From NCBI RefSeq assembly GCF_025151535.1, contig NZ_CP102288.1, forward strand, positions 1,369,501-1,433,500: a DNA stretch of 64,000 nucleotides, read 5' to 3'. A program made the translations under genes and the position numbers. The notes beneath the pieces were generated by a model, which did not search any database, was not told the origin of the DNA, and worked only from the letters and a program-made list of their open reading frames with translations. Shown here piece after piece: positions 26,431-35,561 of the stretch; within the stretch, counting starts at the first letter, position 1; the number at the start of each line of letters is the position of its first letter. The DNA is from Segatella copri DSM 18205. GTDB lineage: Bacteria; Bacteroidota; Bacteroidia; Bacteroidales; Bacteroidaceae.

Positions 26431-28980
26431 CTACAAGCGGCTCTTTTCTTCATTGCCGGCTCCTGTGCCCTTATACTTACTGCGCTTGGCATTGAAATTA
26501 TACGTAACCTGCAGGGAGATGCTACGAGTATAGTAGTAGCAGTCTTTTGTGGTACCCGCTCCCAGTCCGTACATCGTCCAACGTTCCTTTGTAGTCTTGA
26601 AGATGTCATTTGCAGAAAGATAAATGATCCATGTGCGATTGGCAAACGACTTGTCGAACCGCAGATCGACGCTGTAATTACTCTTCATCATAAGAAATCC
26701 ATCTGCATTGGGGGTTGCTGCATTCAGGCTGATAGCCGCGTTCATGGTTTCTGAAAGAGCGAAATTATTGTCGAGCAAGCACAACAGCAAAGGTCTGCTT
26801 AATGCCTTGCTGGCACCATACTTCTTGGTATCGAAGAACTGCTGTTTATAATAGAATCCCCACCTAGGACGAAAGATGCCAAGCTTTGGCGAAACATTGA
26901 CAGAAGCATAAAGCAGATGCTTATGGTTGAAATTCAACGACGTACTATAAGCAAATTCCTTTCCAGGATAGATATACTTGGTCCACTCTATCACATCCTT
27001 CAGATATTTATAACCTGCGGAAACATTCAGCCACTTATATGTCATCATTGCCTCAACATTGAACACCTTCTCCGGTTGCAAGGTAGGATTTCCGCCTTCA
27101 TAAAGGAAACGGTTGTCAAACTGCATGAAGTTGCCTAACTGTCGATAACTTGGACGATTTATTTTCTCGTTGACATTCAACTGCCAATTCCAGTTACCTT
27201 TGTTCCATGATAAGCTGAGGTTAGGAAAGAAGTTGCTGTATCTTCTGCTCACATCATCCTGCTTGACTCCACCAGAGAAATAGTCGCGAATGATATTCTC
27301 GTAACGCACACCAAGACCAATGGTCCACTTGCTGAGGGGCAGTTCATATTGTGCAAAGCCAGCAACATTTCTTTCATGGATATCCGTCTCTGTGGATGGC
27401 ACCAACTGCTCTTCATTCAGGAACGTTCCATGAGAGTCGGTCTTCGACAGCTCTGTTCCTAAAGAAACATTTCCTTTCCACAGAGGAATATTCACAACCA
27501 ACTTGCCTGCCCACATATCGCTATTCTGACGATTGCTTGAATGTACCTCCTGATTGCCCAACTCCTTGCTGCTTTCAATACTCTCGTCACTACGTCTGTT
27601 ATTGACCGTATAGTATGTGGCATTGAAATCGATACCTACCTGTCCTATCTTTCCCACATAATAAATTTCTGCCTCATGTGAACCAAGGTGAGGCTTTGCA
27701 ACCTTATTCTGCCCAATGCTACCCTGTGCCACACCATTCAGAAATACATCCTGTTGGCTAGCACTATTCGTCCTGCCATTCAACATGCCATAGTAGCGAT
27801 AAGAGCCACCAATGGAATTGCTGTCGTTGAGCGAATAGTCGGCTGAGAGTTTTTCCGACAAGAAGCGGTTATTGGTATCCGAATTAAAATGCTGGTCGTT
27901 GTGATAATGCTTGTCGGGCAAATTGATATCGGTGTTCAGAAGATTATCCTCACCAAAATGAGAGTCCCCCGTCCATAAGCTATTGGCTATCTCAAATTTC
28001 TTGGTCTGATACCGGGTGCTGACAAGCTCGTAATCCGACATCCATTTGTTGTATTTACCAAAAGCATCTGCACGCAAGCTGAACCCATTGGCACGCCGCT
28101 CTTTGGTGCGGATACGAATTACCGATTCTACCTCGGCATCATATTCTGCTCCAGGACTTGTTATCACCGAAATCGACTTGATGTTGTCGGGAGTGATGTT
28201 TACAATCTCATTATTGTCATTCACACGCTTGTTGTTGATATAAACAATCGGTGTGCCTTTTCCACACACGGATATCTTTTGTCCAGCTACAGAGACACGT
28301 GGCAACAGGTTCAGGACATCAAAAGTGTTTGCCATCTTAGAAAGCAAGGTATGCTCTACGGCAACCTCCACTCCTCCAGGCGACATTTTATACTGAGGTC
28401 TTTCACCCTTCACTACAACTCCCTTGATAATCATCGTTTCGGGCTGCAATTTGATGATTCCCATTTCCGGATTGCTGTATATACGGCTGATAGTCTTATA
28501 ACCAACGTATGTGATACGGGCTAACACCTTCCGGGAATTACAAGGAATGACAAAACTTCCATTCTCATTACTCACACCATGTCCTACGATCGTAGAATCA
28601 ATGGGCGACAACAAGGTTATATTTGCATATTCGGCAGCATTTCCACTCTCATCTATAATACGTCCCTTATAACGAAGTGTTGTCTTCTGCATACACTCTA
28701 CCATGATATTATCCTCCATCTGCGTCATCCTGATGGGATAGAATCCTATCAGTTGTATGATGGCATCGGGAACACTCTGGTTTCTGATGCTCTTGGTTAC
28801 CCTGAAATCCTCCAACTCATCATACACGAAGTTGATGGTGTACTTATGCTGGCGGGCATTCAAATCCTTCAACGCCGCAGAGAACGACACATTATTATAT
28901 TGTCGGGTGATGCGCTGGGCTAATGCGGTTTGAAAAACAGCCACACAAGCACAAATCATAATCCATTTTTTCATATACAT
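26431..28980 (-). CDS. STN-domain outer-membrane receptor, intact (cassette B)
   Basis: 849 residues. Signal peptide (KKWIMICACVAVFQTALAQ), then an STN domain (RITRQYNNVSFSAALKDLNA to about residue 90) as used to signal through FecR-like proteins, a carboxypeptidase-regulatory-like beta-sandwich (RIIDESGNAAEYANITLLSP), a plug (LPRVSVAGQKISVCGKGTPI, VITSPGAEYDAEVESVIRIR) and a large barrel ending TYNFNAKRSKYKGTGAGNEE then KSRL. Its STN part is almost identical to that of the disrupted receptor at 34360, while plug and barrel differ strongly. It carries its own copy of the 5' leader. Ligand unknown. Confidence 0.9.
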   Translation of the reverse strand: MYMKKWIMICACVAVFQTALAQRITRQYNNVSFSAALKDLNARQHKYTINFVYDELEDFRVTKSIRNQSVPDAIIQLIGFYPIRMTQMEDNIMVECMQKTTLRYKGRIIDESGNAAEYANITLLSPIDSTIVGHGVSNENGSFVIPCNSRKVLARITYVGYKTISRIYSNPEMGIIKLQPETMIIKGVVVKGERPQYKMSPGGVEVAVEHTLLSKMANTFDVLNLLPRVSVAGQKISVCGKGTPIVYINNKRVNDNNEIVNITPDNIKSISVITSPGAEYDAEVESVIRIRTKERRANGFSLRADAFGKYNKWMSDYELVSTRYQTKKFEIANSLWTGDSHFGEDNLLNTDINLPDKHYHNDQHFNSDTNNRFLSEKLSADYSLNDSNSIGGSYRYYGMLNGRTNSASQQDVFLNGVAQGSIGQNKVAKPHLGSHEAEIYYVGKIGQVGIDFNATYYTVNNRRSDESIESSKELGNQEVHSSNRQNSDMWAGKLVVNIPLWKGNVSLGTELSKTDSHGTFLNEEQLVPSTETDIHERNVAGFAQYELPLSKWTIGLGVRYENIIRDYFSGGVKQDDVSRRYSNFFPNLSLSWNKGNWNWQLNVNEKINRPSYRQLGNFMQFDNRFLYEGGNPTLQPEKVFNVEAMMTYKWLNVSAGYKYLKDVIEWTKYIYPGKEFAYSTSLNFNHKHLLYASVNVSPKLGIFRPRWGFYYKQQFFDTKKYGASKALSRPLLLCLLDNNFALSETMNAAISLNAATPNADGFLMMKSNYSVDLRFDKSFANRTWIIYLSANDIFKTTKERWTMYGLGAGTTKDCYYYTRSISLQVTYNFNAKRSKYKGTGAGNEEKSRL

Positions 28981-28982
28981 CT

Positions 28983-29085
28983 GTCTTTCTTTTTTCTGTT
29001 TCTTATTATCTATACAGTTGAGCCAAGCGAAAAACTAAGCAAAACATAGATTATTTTCGAAAAACCTATGCAAAGGTAATAAAAA
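28983..29085 (-). promoter_or_regulatory. Receptor 5' leader/promoter module, active copy
   Basis: The minus strand carries TACCTTTG (29071-29078) about 91 nt before the receptor ATG, followed by a leader whose core GTTTTGCTTAGTTTTTCGCT then TGGCTCAACTGTATAGATA is repeated upstream of the ECF sigma gene (35559-35607) and in the orphan copy (25509-25609). The core may be an ECF-sigma promoter or a shared leader RNA. Confidence 0.6.
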
Positions 29086-29104
29086 GAAGATATTGGCTAC
29101 GAAA

Positions 29105-29133
29105 AAGCCCCGATGCGTCACGCACCAGGGCTT
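29105..29133 (-). terminator. Terminator of the hicAB operon
   Basis: AAGCCC pairs with GGGCTT, and inside them GCGT with its complement; read on the minus strand the stem ends in a run of T. It lies about 58 bp after the hicB stop. Confidence 0.75.
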
Positions 29134-29190
29134 CGAGCTCTTTTTACAATAAAAATGAAACAATCATCTTTGCTAGAAAGAGACTGCTCT

Positions 29191-29616
29191 TTAAACGTAC
29201 TGTAGAACTGGCTTATCTATCAAGAGTCCAGTATCTATATCTTCCTTGATCTTTGCAATGCCTTGGCGAATTTTCTCCAGACTCTTGCCTTGCGGCGACT
29301 TGATGCCAGCCGCATACTGTCGCAAAAGAGAAGCGTTCATACCGATATATTTGGCAAACGCCGAGATGCTGAGCGGATAGTAGTTGAAGAATGCCCCTAC
29401 ATCGAAGACGAAGTGAAACTCCAAGTCTGGATATTCCTTGCCCTCCTCCTCGTAGAACTCCCTCATCTCCTTATCTGCTATAAGAAAATCCTCCATGGCA
29501 GCCTTTGCGGTCTTGCCATCACCGATGAGACCAAACGTCAGGTCATCGGTCCCAGTCATAAAGCAAGAATATAAATCCTTGCCAGACTCCACAACAACGG
29601 TAACTTTCCTTGCCAT
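29191..29616 (-). CDS. hicB: HicB-like antitoxin
   Basis: 141 residues. The N-terminal half is the HicB pseudo-RNase-H fold (VVVESGKDLYSCFMTGTDDL, GLIGDGKTAKAAMEDFLIAD). The C-terminal half is a helix-turn-helix (LSISAFAKYIGMNASLLRQY, AAGIKSPQGKSLEKIRQGI) that would bind its own promoter. It follows hicA in the same direction, the classical hicA-hicB order. Confidence 0.88.
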   Translation of the reverse strand: MARKVTVVVESGKDLYSCFMTGTDDLTFGLIGDGKTAKAAMEDFLIADKEMREFYEEEGKEYPDLEFHFVFDVGAFFNYYPLSISAFAKYIGMNASLLRQYAAGIKSPQGKSLEKIRQGIAKIKEDIDTGLLIDKPVLQYV

Positions 29617-29693
29617 ATCTTCATATTATTATAAGTTCATATCCAAAAGTGTTCTTCTCGCATACCAAGATTCTCATGGAAGAAGAACCTGGG

Positions 29694-29876
29694 CTAAAGC
29701 CCAAGTTCTTGATAGATAGATTTGAGAGTGCCTTGCGGCACCTCTCCAGTTCCATGCCGAGGAACGACTGCGCTCTTCCCATTGGCAGGGTTGGACCAGA
29801 TGTCGTGTCGGCCTCCATGACGAAGTAGAAAGCACCCCGCTTTCTTTAACTTCCGATACAGCTCGCTGTATTTCAT
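29694..29876 (-). CDS. hicA: HicA-like toxin
   Basis: 60 residues from the ATG at 29876 (the frame extends upstream without family similarity). KYSELYRKLKKAGCFLLRHG then GRHDIWSNPANGKSAVVPRH contains the catalytic histidine of HicA (GGRHDIW) within its double-stranded-RNA-binding fold. HicA cuts mRNA and is blocked by HicB. The promoter box at 29921-29928 lies 45 nt upstream. Confidence 0.92.
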   Translation of the reverse strand: MKYSELYRKLKKAGCFLLRHGGRHDIWSNPANGKSAVVPRHGTGEVPQGTLKSIYQELGL

Positions 29877-29920
29877 AATCTTAGTACGTTTAAAGAACAC
29901 TTTGTCCTCATTGGACGATG

Positions 29921-29928
29921 CAAAGGTA
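29921..29928 (-). promoter_or_regulatory. -7 box (TACCTTTG) of hicAB
   Basis: The minus strand reads TACCTTTGCATCG 45 nt before the hicA ATG. Confidence 0.65.
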
Positions 29929-30061
29929 ACAATAAAGTTATTTACCGCCAAACATTTCGGTAACTATTTTGTTACGTTAACTGAGATTTAACATTTGTGC
30001 GAACAAACTCCTGGAATGTTAGAAACAATCAATAAGATGATAGAAGAATTATAAAAAACAT

Positions 30062-30108
30062 CGGTCAAGCAAAGAGCAAACCAATATGGTTTTGCCTTCG
30101 CTTGACCG
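30062..30108. repeat. Receptor-cassette 3' hairpin, copy 3
   Basis: Identical in stem and loop to copy 1 (CGGTCAAGC/GCTTGACCG); it lies 49 bp downstream of the disrupted receptor and probably terminates it. Confidence 0.85.
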
Positions 30109-30156
30109 ATTGTCATATATTCATTGTTTATTAAGAGAGTTTCTTCCTAACAAGAA

Positions 30157-31615
30157 CTACAAGCGGCTCTTTTCTTCATTACCGGCTCCTGTGCCTTTGT
30201 ACTTGCTGTTAACAGAGTTGAAACGATAGCTTATAGTTAGCTTAACAGCTTGCGAATCGCTATAGTTCCATTTATCGAGCAACATACTTGTACCATAGGT
30301 AAACATAGAGTTACGGGCTGTACGAAAGACATCCGTTGCCTGAAATTGAAAAGTCCATTGTTTAAACTTCTTTGTTATTCCCAAATTCAACTGAAAACTC
30401 GGCTTCAGGGTTGCTATCGTATTATCACCAGAAGTATGCCCTATCATATCAGCCGTCAGTATATAACCTCTTGAAATAGAGAAAGAATTAAACCAATTGG
30501 TCATCAACAACGGATTGTTCAACTTGAGCATTTGCCCATAATGAACCATTTCAAAATTCTGTCCCATCAATACCAAAGACAAGCGAGGAGACCAAATCCC
30601 TATACTTGGCGACAATGATAGAACTGCCGTATATGTATTCATGTGGGAACGATTGACATTCGTTAGAATGTTGAGCGGTTTACCTTCACCCGGCTGCAAA
30701 TCTATCGTATTCACTATGAAGTCATTGATATGTTGAAAACTGAAATTTAAATATACCCATTTGTATAATCCTGCGAAGGTTATGTCATGGATAATTTCAG
30801 GCTTCAGAAGAGGATTTCCCTTTTCATAAGTGAAGACGTCATCATATTGCATATTGCTGCTCAATTCCTGATAAGACGGACGACGAGTCTTCATCGTATA
30901 ATCCAACGAGAAATTGGCTTTGCCTATCGGAAATGATAAACTTGCATTCGGAAACAATTTATCATACCGACGACTTTGTCCATCAATCCAGATTCCTTTC
31001 TCATAATAATCAGAAACGGTATGTTCATACCTCAGACCTGCTTCTAAATCAATTTTTCCCAATGGAAGATAATAGGTCAAGAATCCAGCCAACTTATTTT
31101 CCCTGATATGGTCATCTGTAGAAGCTATTATCTGTTCCACATTGTTGTAAGTTTCCTTGCGGTCTGTATAGATAAACTCACCACCACCTTCTAACTTTCC
31201 TTTCCCAACAGGATAAGACAGCGCCAATTTAGAAGCAGCCATTACATTGTCCGCCTTGTTTGTGCTGTTAACATTACTTTCACCAGAAGCACTACTCTGC
31301 TCCTTAATATTCTGCACAGCCTTGTTCTGGCTAACAACCAAGTCATTATCAAAAACGACATTCCATTTTCCGAATTCTCCCCGATAATAAGCATTCACAT
31401 AATGAGCAGGAGGCGTCTTGCGATCCCATTTCATATCATAGGATATGGATTCCAACTCTGTCCCATTCTTCATTACACGTTGATATGTAGGCCATGAAGC
31501 AGTACTATTTGGTAAAAAGTTTACATTATAAGTAGCACCTATGGAATGTTTCTCATTGAAGACATAATTGAAACCTATCTTTGTGGCAATTTGTGCTTTG
31601 CTTTTGGGGAATATC
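30157..31615 (-). pseudogene. STN receptor, cassette C: C-terminal part, cut off by an IS
   Basis: The barrel half of a receptor. In frame it begins at the target duplication (GIFPKSKAQIATKIGFNYVF) and ends SYRFNSVNSKYKGTGAGNEE then KSRL, the same tail as cassette B. Removing the IS and one copy of the 8-bp duplication joins it in frame to 33223-34360, giving an 862-residue receptor. As it stands, the part lacks a signal peptide, STN and plug domain and cannot be exported. Confidence 0.92.
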
Positions 31616-31655
31616 GGCTCAGGTGCGGAAGTCCGTGGATAGCCCAGCAGGCATG

Positions 31656-32732
31656 TTAACCGAAGATCATCATACGGTACATGAAGAAAGTCAAGTCTGC
31701 TACTCCTCTCACCTGCGCCCGAAATCCCTTCATCTTTGAGTTGAGAGATTCTGCAGAAGCATTGGTTGAACGATTGTTGAAGTAATTCAATACATACTCC
31801 TCCTTCTCCTTTATAGTGTCACGTACTGCGATTAGCTCTCTGATGTGGCTTCTGCCTATATTCTTGTACCACGCATGTAATGCCTTCTTGGCCTTCTTGC
31901 GGCTCTGCTTCTTCTTGAAGATGTTTCTCAATGCGCAGACCAAACCATAGCCGGTCTTGATTCGGTTATCCAGTTCGAAGAGAATCTTCATGCCTTTCTT
32001 CTGCCAGTCCGTCCAGTCATTGCCGCTCTTGAGCAGAGGGTAGCGTACATGAGTCAACAGTTCCACCTTAGTCTCACCATTGGCAAGTATCTCTGGCTGA
32101 AACTTCTCATTCTTGCGCTTTCGCGGCCTTCCAAGGGTTTTGCCGTTCTTGCTCTTCTTTGGTTTGTGGTTCTTCGCATAGTATGCCCTCGCCTTGCGTC
32201 TTGCCTGCACAAGTTTCTTGAACTTGCTTTCCTGCATATTCCTCTCCGTGACGGCAGCACGCTTGAGTTTCATGCGCATCTCCTCAAGACCTTTGCCTGC
32301 AAGCTGCATGATATGAAAGCAGTCTATGACAATCTCCGCATTGGGGAATACCTGCTTGATGATGCCCATCATGCTGTCGGAGAAATCCATCGTGACTTCC
32401 TTCACTGCAAGACGTTTCTCTTCCGGTATAGCCATGAGTCGCATTGCCACTTCTGCAATGGTAGTCCCCTTGACAGCTGCGATGAGCGTACCACGCTTAC
32501 CATGGCCTTCCTTGTTGGAGAGGAATGTAAAGAGGTCATTGTGCAGCATACTCTCATCTATGCTTAGGTGCGTGCCCATATTCTGGGCGAAGAGCACCCA
32601 CTCTGCGGCATGATCCTTCTGGTCCCAGTCTTCAAAGTCACTCAGGTGCTCCTTGTAGACACGGTTCAGGTACTTACCGTCAGTCTGGAAGAATCGCGCC
32701 ACGCATTGGGCCGTCACTGGGTAGGTATCCAA
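31656..32732 (-). CDS. ISL3-type transposase, catalytic part (orfB)
   Basis: 358 residues. DDE core: THLSIDESMLHNDLFTFLSN, VTMDFSDSMMGIIKQVFPNA, VIDCFHIMQLAGKGLEEMRM; a late acid in NRSTNASAESLNSKMKGFRA. A lysine/arginine-rich insert (RKARAYYAKNHKPKKSKNGK) lies near 185-210. The frame is open back to a TAA in the T6A4 tract shared with the other ISL3 element, so a +1 frameshift could join it to orfA. Confidence 0.9.
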   Translation of the reverse strand: MDTYPVTAQCVARFFQTDGKYLNRVYKEHLSDFEDWDQKDHAAEWVLFAQNMGTHLSIDESMLHNDLFTFLSNKEGHGKRGTLIAAVKGTTIAEVAMRLMAIPEEKRLAVKEVTMDFSDSMMGIIKQVFPNAEIVIDCFHIMQLAGKGLEEMRMKLKRAAVTERNMQESKFKKLVQARRKARAYYAKNHKPKKSKNGKTLGRPRKRKNEKFQPEILANGETKVELLTHVRYPLLKSGNDWTDWQKKGMKILFELDNRIKTGYGLVCALRNIFKKKQSRKKAKKALHAWYKNIGRSHIRELIAVRDTIKEKEEYVLNYFNNRSTNASAESLNSKMKGFRAQVRGVADLTFFMYRMMIFG

Positions 32733-33120
32733 CCATTTCTTTTAAAAAAGCAGCGAACTCAATTGAGTAGCTGGTGCCGTCTGCAATAAGTGCAGGAGTA
32801 TCTAACAGTTGGTTCTTCCCATCCTCCGTAAGCCATCTGCGACGGCGCACATGAAGGGCAACCTTGTGCTCACGCACAGGGAAGTCATTGAACACCCGGG
32901 GCTCAGTAAAGCCATTCGGCTTCAAATCATGCCACATATCATCGCGCAGGTCACGTTCGTCAAGATAGATATGAAGAATGCGGATTTCCGTATTCGTCTC
33001 ATCGTATAGACCAGTGCACTCTTCATCGACATTGGTAACTTCAAAGGTGTCAAGCATCCCTTTTGGAAGCATGTAGCGTACGAGTATCTCGTAGTCAAAT
33101 TGGGTAGTCTTCTTTGCCAT
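32680..33120 (-). CDS. ISL3-type transposase N-terminal region (orfA)
   Basis: 146 residues. It contains FTEPRVFNDFPVREHKVALH then VRRRRWLTEDGKN, homologous to orfA of the element at 18059. The ATG lies 4 nt after a TACCTTTG box (33125-33132, minus strand), so the transcript is nearly leaderless. Confidence 0.88.
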   Translation of the reverse strand: MAKKTTQFDYEILVRYMLPKGMLDTFEVTNVDEECTGLYDETNTEIRILHIYLDERDLRDDMWHDLKPNGFTEPRVFNDFPVREHKVALHVRRRRWLTEDGKNQLLDTPALIADGTSYSIEFAAFLKEMVGYLPSDGPMRGAILPD

Positions 33121-33124
33121 GATG

Positions 33125-33132
33125 CAAAGGTA
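33125..33132 (-). promoter_or_regulatory. -7 box (TACCTTTG) of the ISL3 copy B transposase
   Basis: The minus strand reads TACCTTTGCATCATGG, placing the box just before the orfA start codon. Confidence 0.6.
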
Positions 33133-33222
33133 CTACTTTTTATTGGAAAACATGTACCGTGCGATGATAATCTTTTGGTTTACATGTCTGCTGGGCTATC
33201 CACGGACTTCCGCACCTGAGCC

Positions 33223-34360
33223 GGAATATCCCGATGTCGCTATGCATTTGCCACATTTCTCCATCTTTAATGACAGTCTTTTTATCTATCTGATGCTGAT
33301 ACCTTTGCGTCAAATCATAATAAAGACTTCCGAATATATCCAATCCTCCTCTACGCCAGTTTAAATTACCGCCCTCAGACAAAGATGTAGAATGTCCCTG
33401 CCGGGCCATAGAAGTAAACCCACCGCTCAGTCCATCACCTTGTTTCTTATTCGTTCTGATCACAATGACAGCCTTTACCGTAGCATCATATTTTGCTCCA
33501 GGATTGTTGTTGAGAGTTACGGAGGCGATGTCTTTGGAACTTATTCTATCCAGTTCCCCCTCATCCGTCAACTTCCTTCCATTCACATATACCAATGCTT
33601 CACCCTTGCCATAAACACGGTATTTTCCATCACTGCCATAAACACTCGGCACTTGCGCCATAACATCGTTGGCAGTACCAGCTTCGCTCAAAGGTGTTCC
33701 TTTCACCTGAGTAACAAGTCCTTCATTCGTCATCTCAAAGGTTTTACGATGTCCTTTTACAACCACCTTCTGCAGGTTCATTGTTGCCTCTTTCAGAGTT
33801 ATTGTCCCTATCTTACCTATATTAAAGGTATTGCTTGTCGTAATATAGCCCACACAACTTACTCTTACTATCGCCTTTTTGGCTCCACAGGGAATCACGA
33901 ACTGGCCGTTCTCATTCGTCACGCCGCCATTTATCAATGAAGAGTCACGAACATTCAGCAGGGCTACATTGGCGAAATCTATAGGGCGATGATGCGTATC
34001 TACAATACGGCCTATCATCTTGGTGGGAGTCTTCTGCGTACACTCCACCATGATATTATCCTCCACCTGCGTCATCCTGATGGGATAGAATCCTATCAGT
34101 TGCATGATGGCATCGGGAACACTCTGGTTTCTGATGCTCTTGGTCACCCTGAAATCCTCCAGTTCATCATACACGAAGTTGATGGTGTACTTATGCTGGT
34201 GGGCGTTCAAATCCTTCAACGCCGCAGAGAACGACACATTATTATATTGTCGGGTGATGCGCTGGGCATAAGACTGCTGAACCCCAAACAGCAGGAAGAG
34301 AAGAAGAAGCTCTCTGACAGGCTTGCCGCTAACGGGCATTGGTTTCCAAAAATCTCTCAT
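33223..34360 (-). pseudogene. STN receptor, cassette C: N-terminal part, cut off by an IS
   Basis: Signal peptide (LLLLFLLFGVQQSYAQ), then STN (RITRQYNNVSFSAALKDLNA, almost identical to cassette B), the beta-sandwich (IVDTHHRPIDFANVALLNVR) and plug (VPSVYGSDGKYRVYGKGEAL, LNNNPGAKYDATVKAVIVIR). The reading frame enters the IS after GIF and stops inside it. It starts 18 bp after the anti-sigma gene, so sigma, anti-sigma and receptor formed one operon before the insertion. A truncated STN-plug protein could still be secreted and might still contact the anti-sigma factor. Confidence 0.92.
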
Positions 34361-34377
34361 AAATATATCCTCCTATC

Positions 34378-35085
34378 TTATTTCACCATCAATGTTCCGT
34401 CAATATACTCTATCTGTATGCGGTCGAAAGCATTCAAAATCTCCAGGTTCTGCTCCAAAGTCTTCGTCTTGTTCCAGTTGAAGAAGAGACGTATGTGCTG
34501 GGCACCGGCATCCACATACTCCACCTTGACATGATAGAAACCGGATAACTGAGCCAGGATGGTTCCCAATTCAGCATCATCAAACACCACCGGCTTCATA
34601 CCAAGCGAATCCTTGTTCTCTGCTGTTGCAGCACGAAGACTGTCATTCGTCAGCGCCTGGGTTGTTGCCAGCTGTTCTGTCGCAGCCTTGTTATCCGCTG
34701 TCTGATCAGAAGCCGGGAACCCCAACCAGCCATTGTGAATCGCAGCCAAGGCTACCCCCGAAAGGAAGATGATGCCAACGATGGATGCAGCAATCTTCAT
34801 CCGGTTGCGATAAACGTTCTTGGATTTGCCGGCATCCATCGCCATCTTATCCTCGTGATGTGCCTGAACAAATTCCTTCCAAGCCCCATCCACATCCACC
34901 TCCTTCGGATTGGCTTTCTTGCCAGCCATTCTCGCCATCGCCAGTTCATGGAAGAACTCCTTCACTTCCTCATCGGCAAGCAGGTGCTCCACCTGCTCGT
35001 CGGTATATTTCTCGGGATGCTCCTGCATGCCAAAGAGCATCATCCGCTTTTCTTCTTTACTCATGTTTGTCATTGTCTTGCTCAT
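34378..35085 (-). CDS. FecR-like anti-sigma factor with DUF4974-type C-terminus
   Basis: 235 residues. The cytoplasmic N-terminus (1-100) ends at one transmembrane helix (IAASIVGIIFLSGVALAAI, about 107-125). The periplasmic end (VVFDDAELGTILAQLSGFYH, VKVEYV, LEILNAFDRIQIEYIDGTLM) is the DUF4974/STN-like fold that contacts receptor STN domains. The start overlaps the sigma stop by 4 bp (35082-35085). The middle FecR domain is short or absent, so it is smaller than typical FecR proteins. It should hold the sigma factor until a receptor signals. Confidence 0.88.
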   Translation of the reverse strand: MSKTMTNMSKEEKRMMLFGMQEHPEKYTDEQVEHLLADEEVKEFFHELAMARMAGKKANPKEVDVDGAWKEFVQAHHEDKMAMDAGKSKNVYRNRMKIAASIVGIIFLSGVALAAIHNGWLGFPASDQTADNKAATEQLATTQALTNDSLRAATAENKDSLGMKPVVFDDAELGTILAQLSGFYHVKVEYVDAGAQHIRLFFNWNKTKTLEQNLEILNAFDRIQIEYIDGTLMVK

Positions 35086-35561
35086 TTAAATTGTTCCTTA
35101 ATCCAGTCCATCGCCTTCGAGAGATGGTTGAATACCGTCACCTTGCTCACTCCCACTTCATCAGCCACCTCCTGATAAGATTTCTCCTGAAGATAGCGCA
35201 GACGGAAAATAAGTTGCCGGATAGGCGGTTCCAGGTCTTCGATGAGAAGCAGCAGCCGGTCGAGCCGTTCATCGGTCTCTTCTGAGAGAATCACGTCGGA
35301 ATCATCCAGCAGCAGCTTCGCCACCCTTTCCTTCACGCTCTTATGAGCTATCAGGTTGAGACAGCGGTTGCGTACGCTCCGCATCAAGTAACCATCCTCA
35401 CTCCCAGGCACCAGAACCACATCATCGGCAAGAATCTGGGCGAATACTTCACTCACCACATCCTTGCTCTCGTCATCATCCGAAAGAATGCATCTGGCCA
35501 GATTGTACATCTTCACATAATGCTGACGGAATAACTGTTCTATGTCCTTTTTTCTGTTCAT
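35082..35561 (-). CDS. ECF RNA polymerase sigma factor (FecI-like), intact
   Basis: 159 residues with normal regions: region 2 (HYVKMYNLARCILSDDDESK, DVVSEVFAQIL, YLMRSVRNRCLNLIAHKS) and region 4 (FRLRYLQEKSYQEVADEVGV, SKVTVFNHLSKAMDWIKEQF) with a complete helix-turn-helix. First gene of the sigma/anti-sigma/receptor operon. The core motif upstream of its ATG is shared with the receptor leader at 28983-29085, which suggests common or self regulation. Confidence 0.94.
   Translation of the reverse strand: MNRKKDIEQLFRQHYVKMYNLARCILSDDDESKDVVSEVFAQILADDVVLVPGSEDGYLMRSVRNRCLNLIAHKSVKERVAKLLLDDSDVILSEETDERLDRLLLLIEDLEPPIRQLIFRLRYLQEKSYQEVADEVGVSKVTVFNHLSKAMDWIKEQFK

Larger units (their letters stand above)
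31616..33222 (-). mobile_element. ISL3-type insertion sequence (ISAon1-like), copy B, inside a receptor gene
   Basis: A complete 1607-bp element with near-perfect inverted repeats of about 45 bp, starting GGCTCAGGTGCGGAAGTCCG. An exact 8-bp target duplication GGAATATC flanks it (31608-31615 and 33223-33230). It is related to but clearly distinct from the element at 18059. Its own promoter box (33125-33132) precedes orfA. The intact duplication and frames suggest a fairly recent insertion. Confidence 0.95.

Noticed and set aside
25184..30108. Three repeated hairpins considered as CRISPR repeats
   Set aside because: Copies are kilobases apart and each follows a receptor gene or its scar; no spacers or cas genes.
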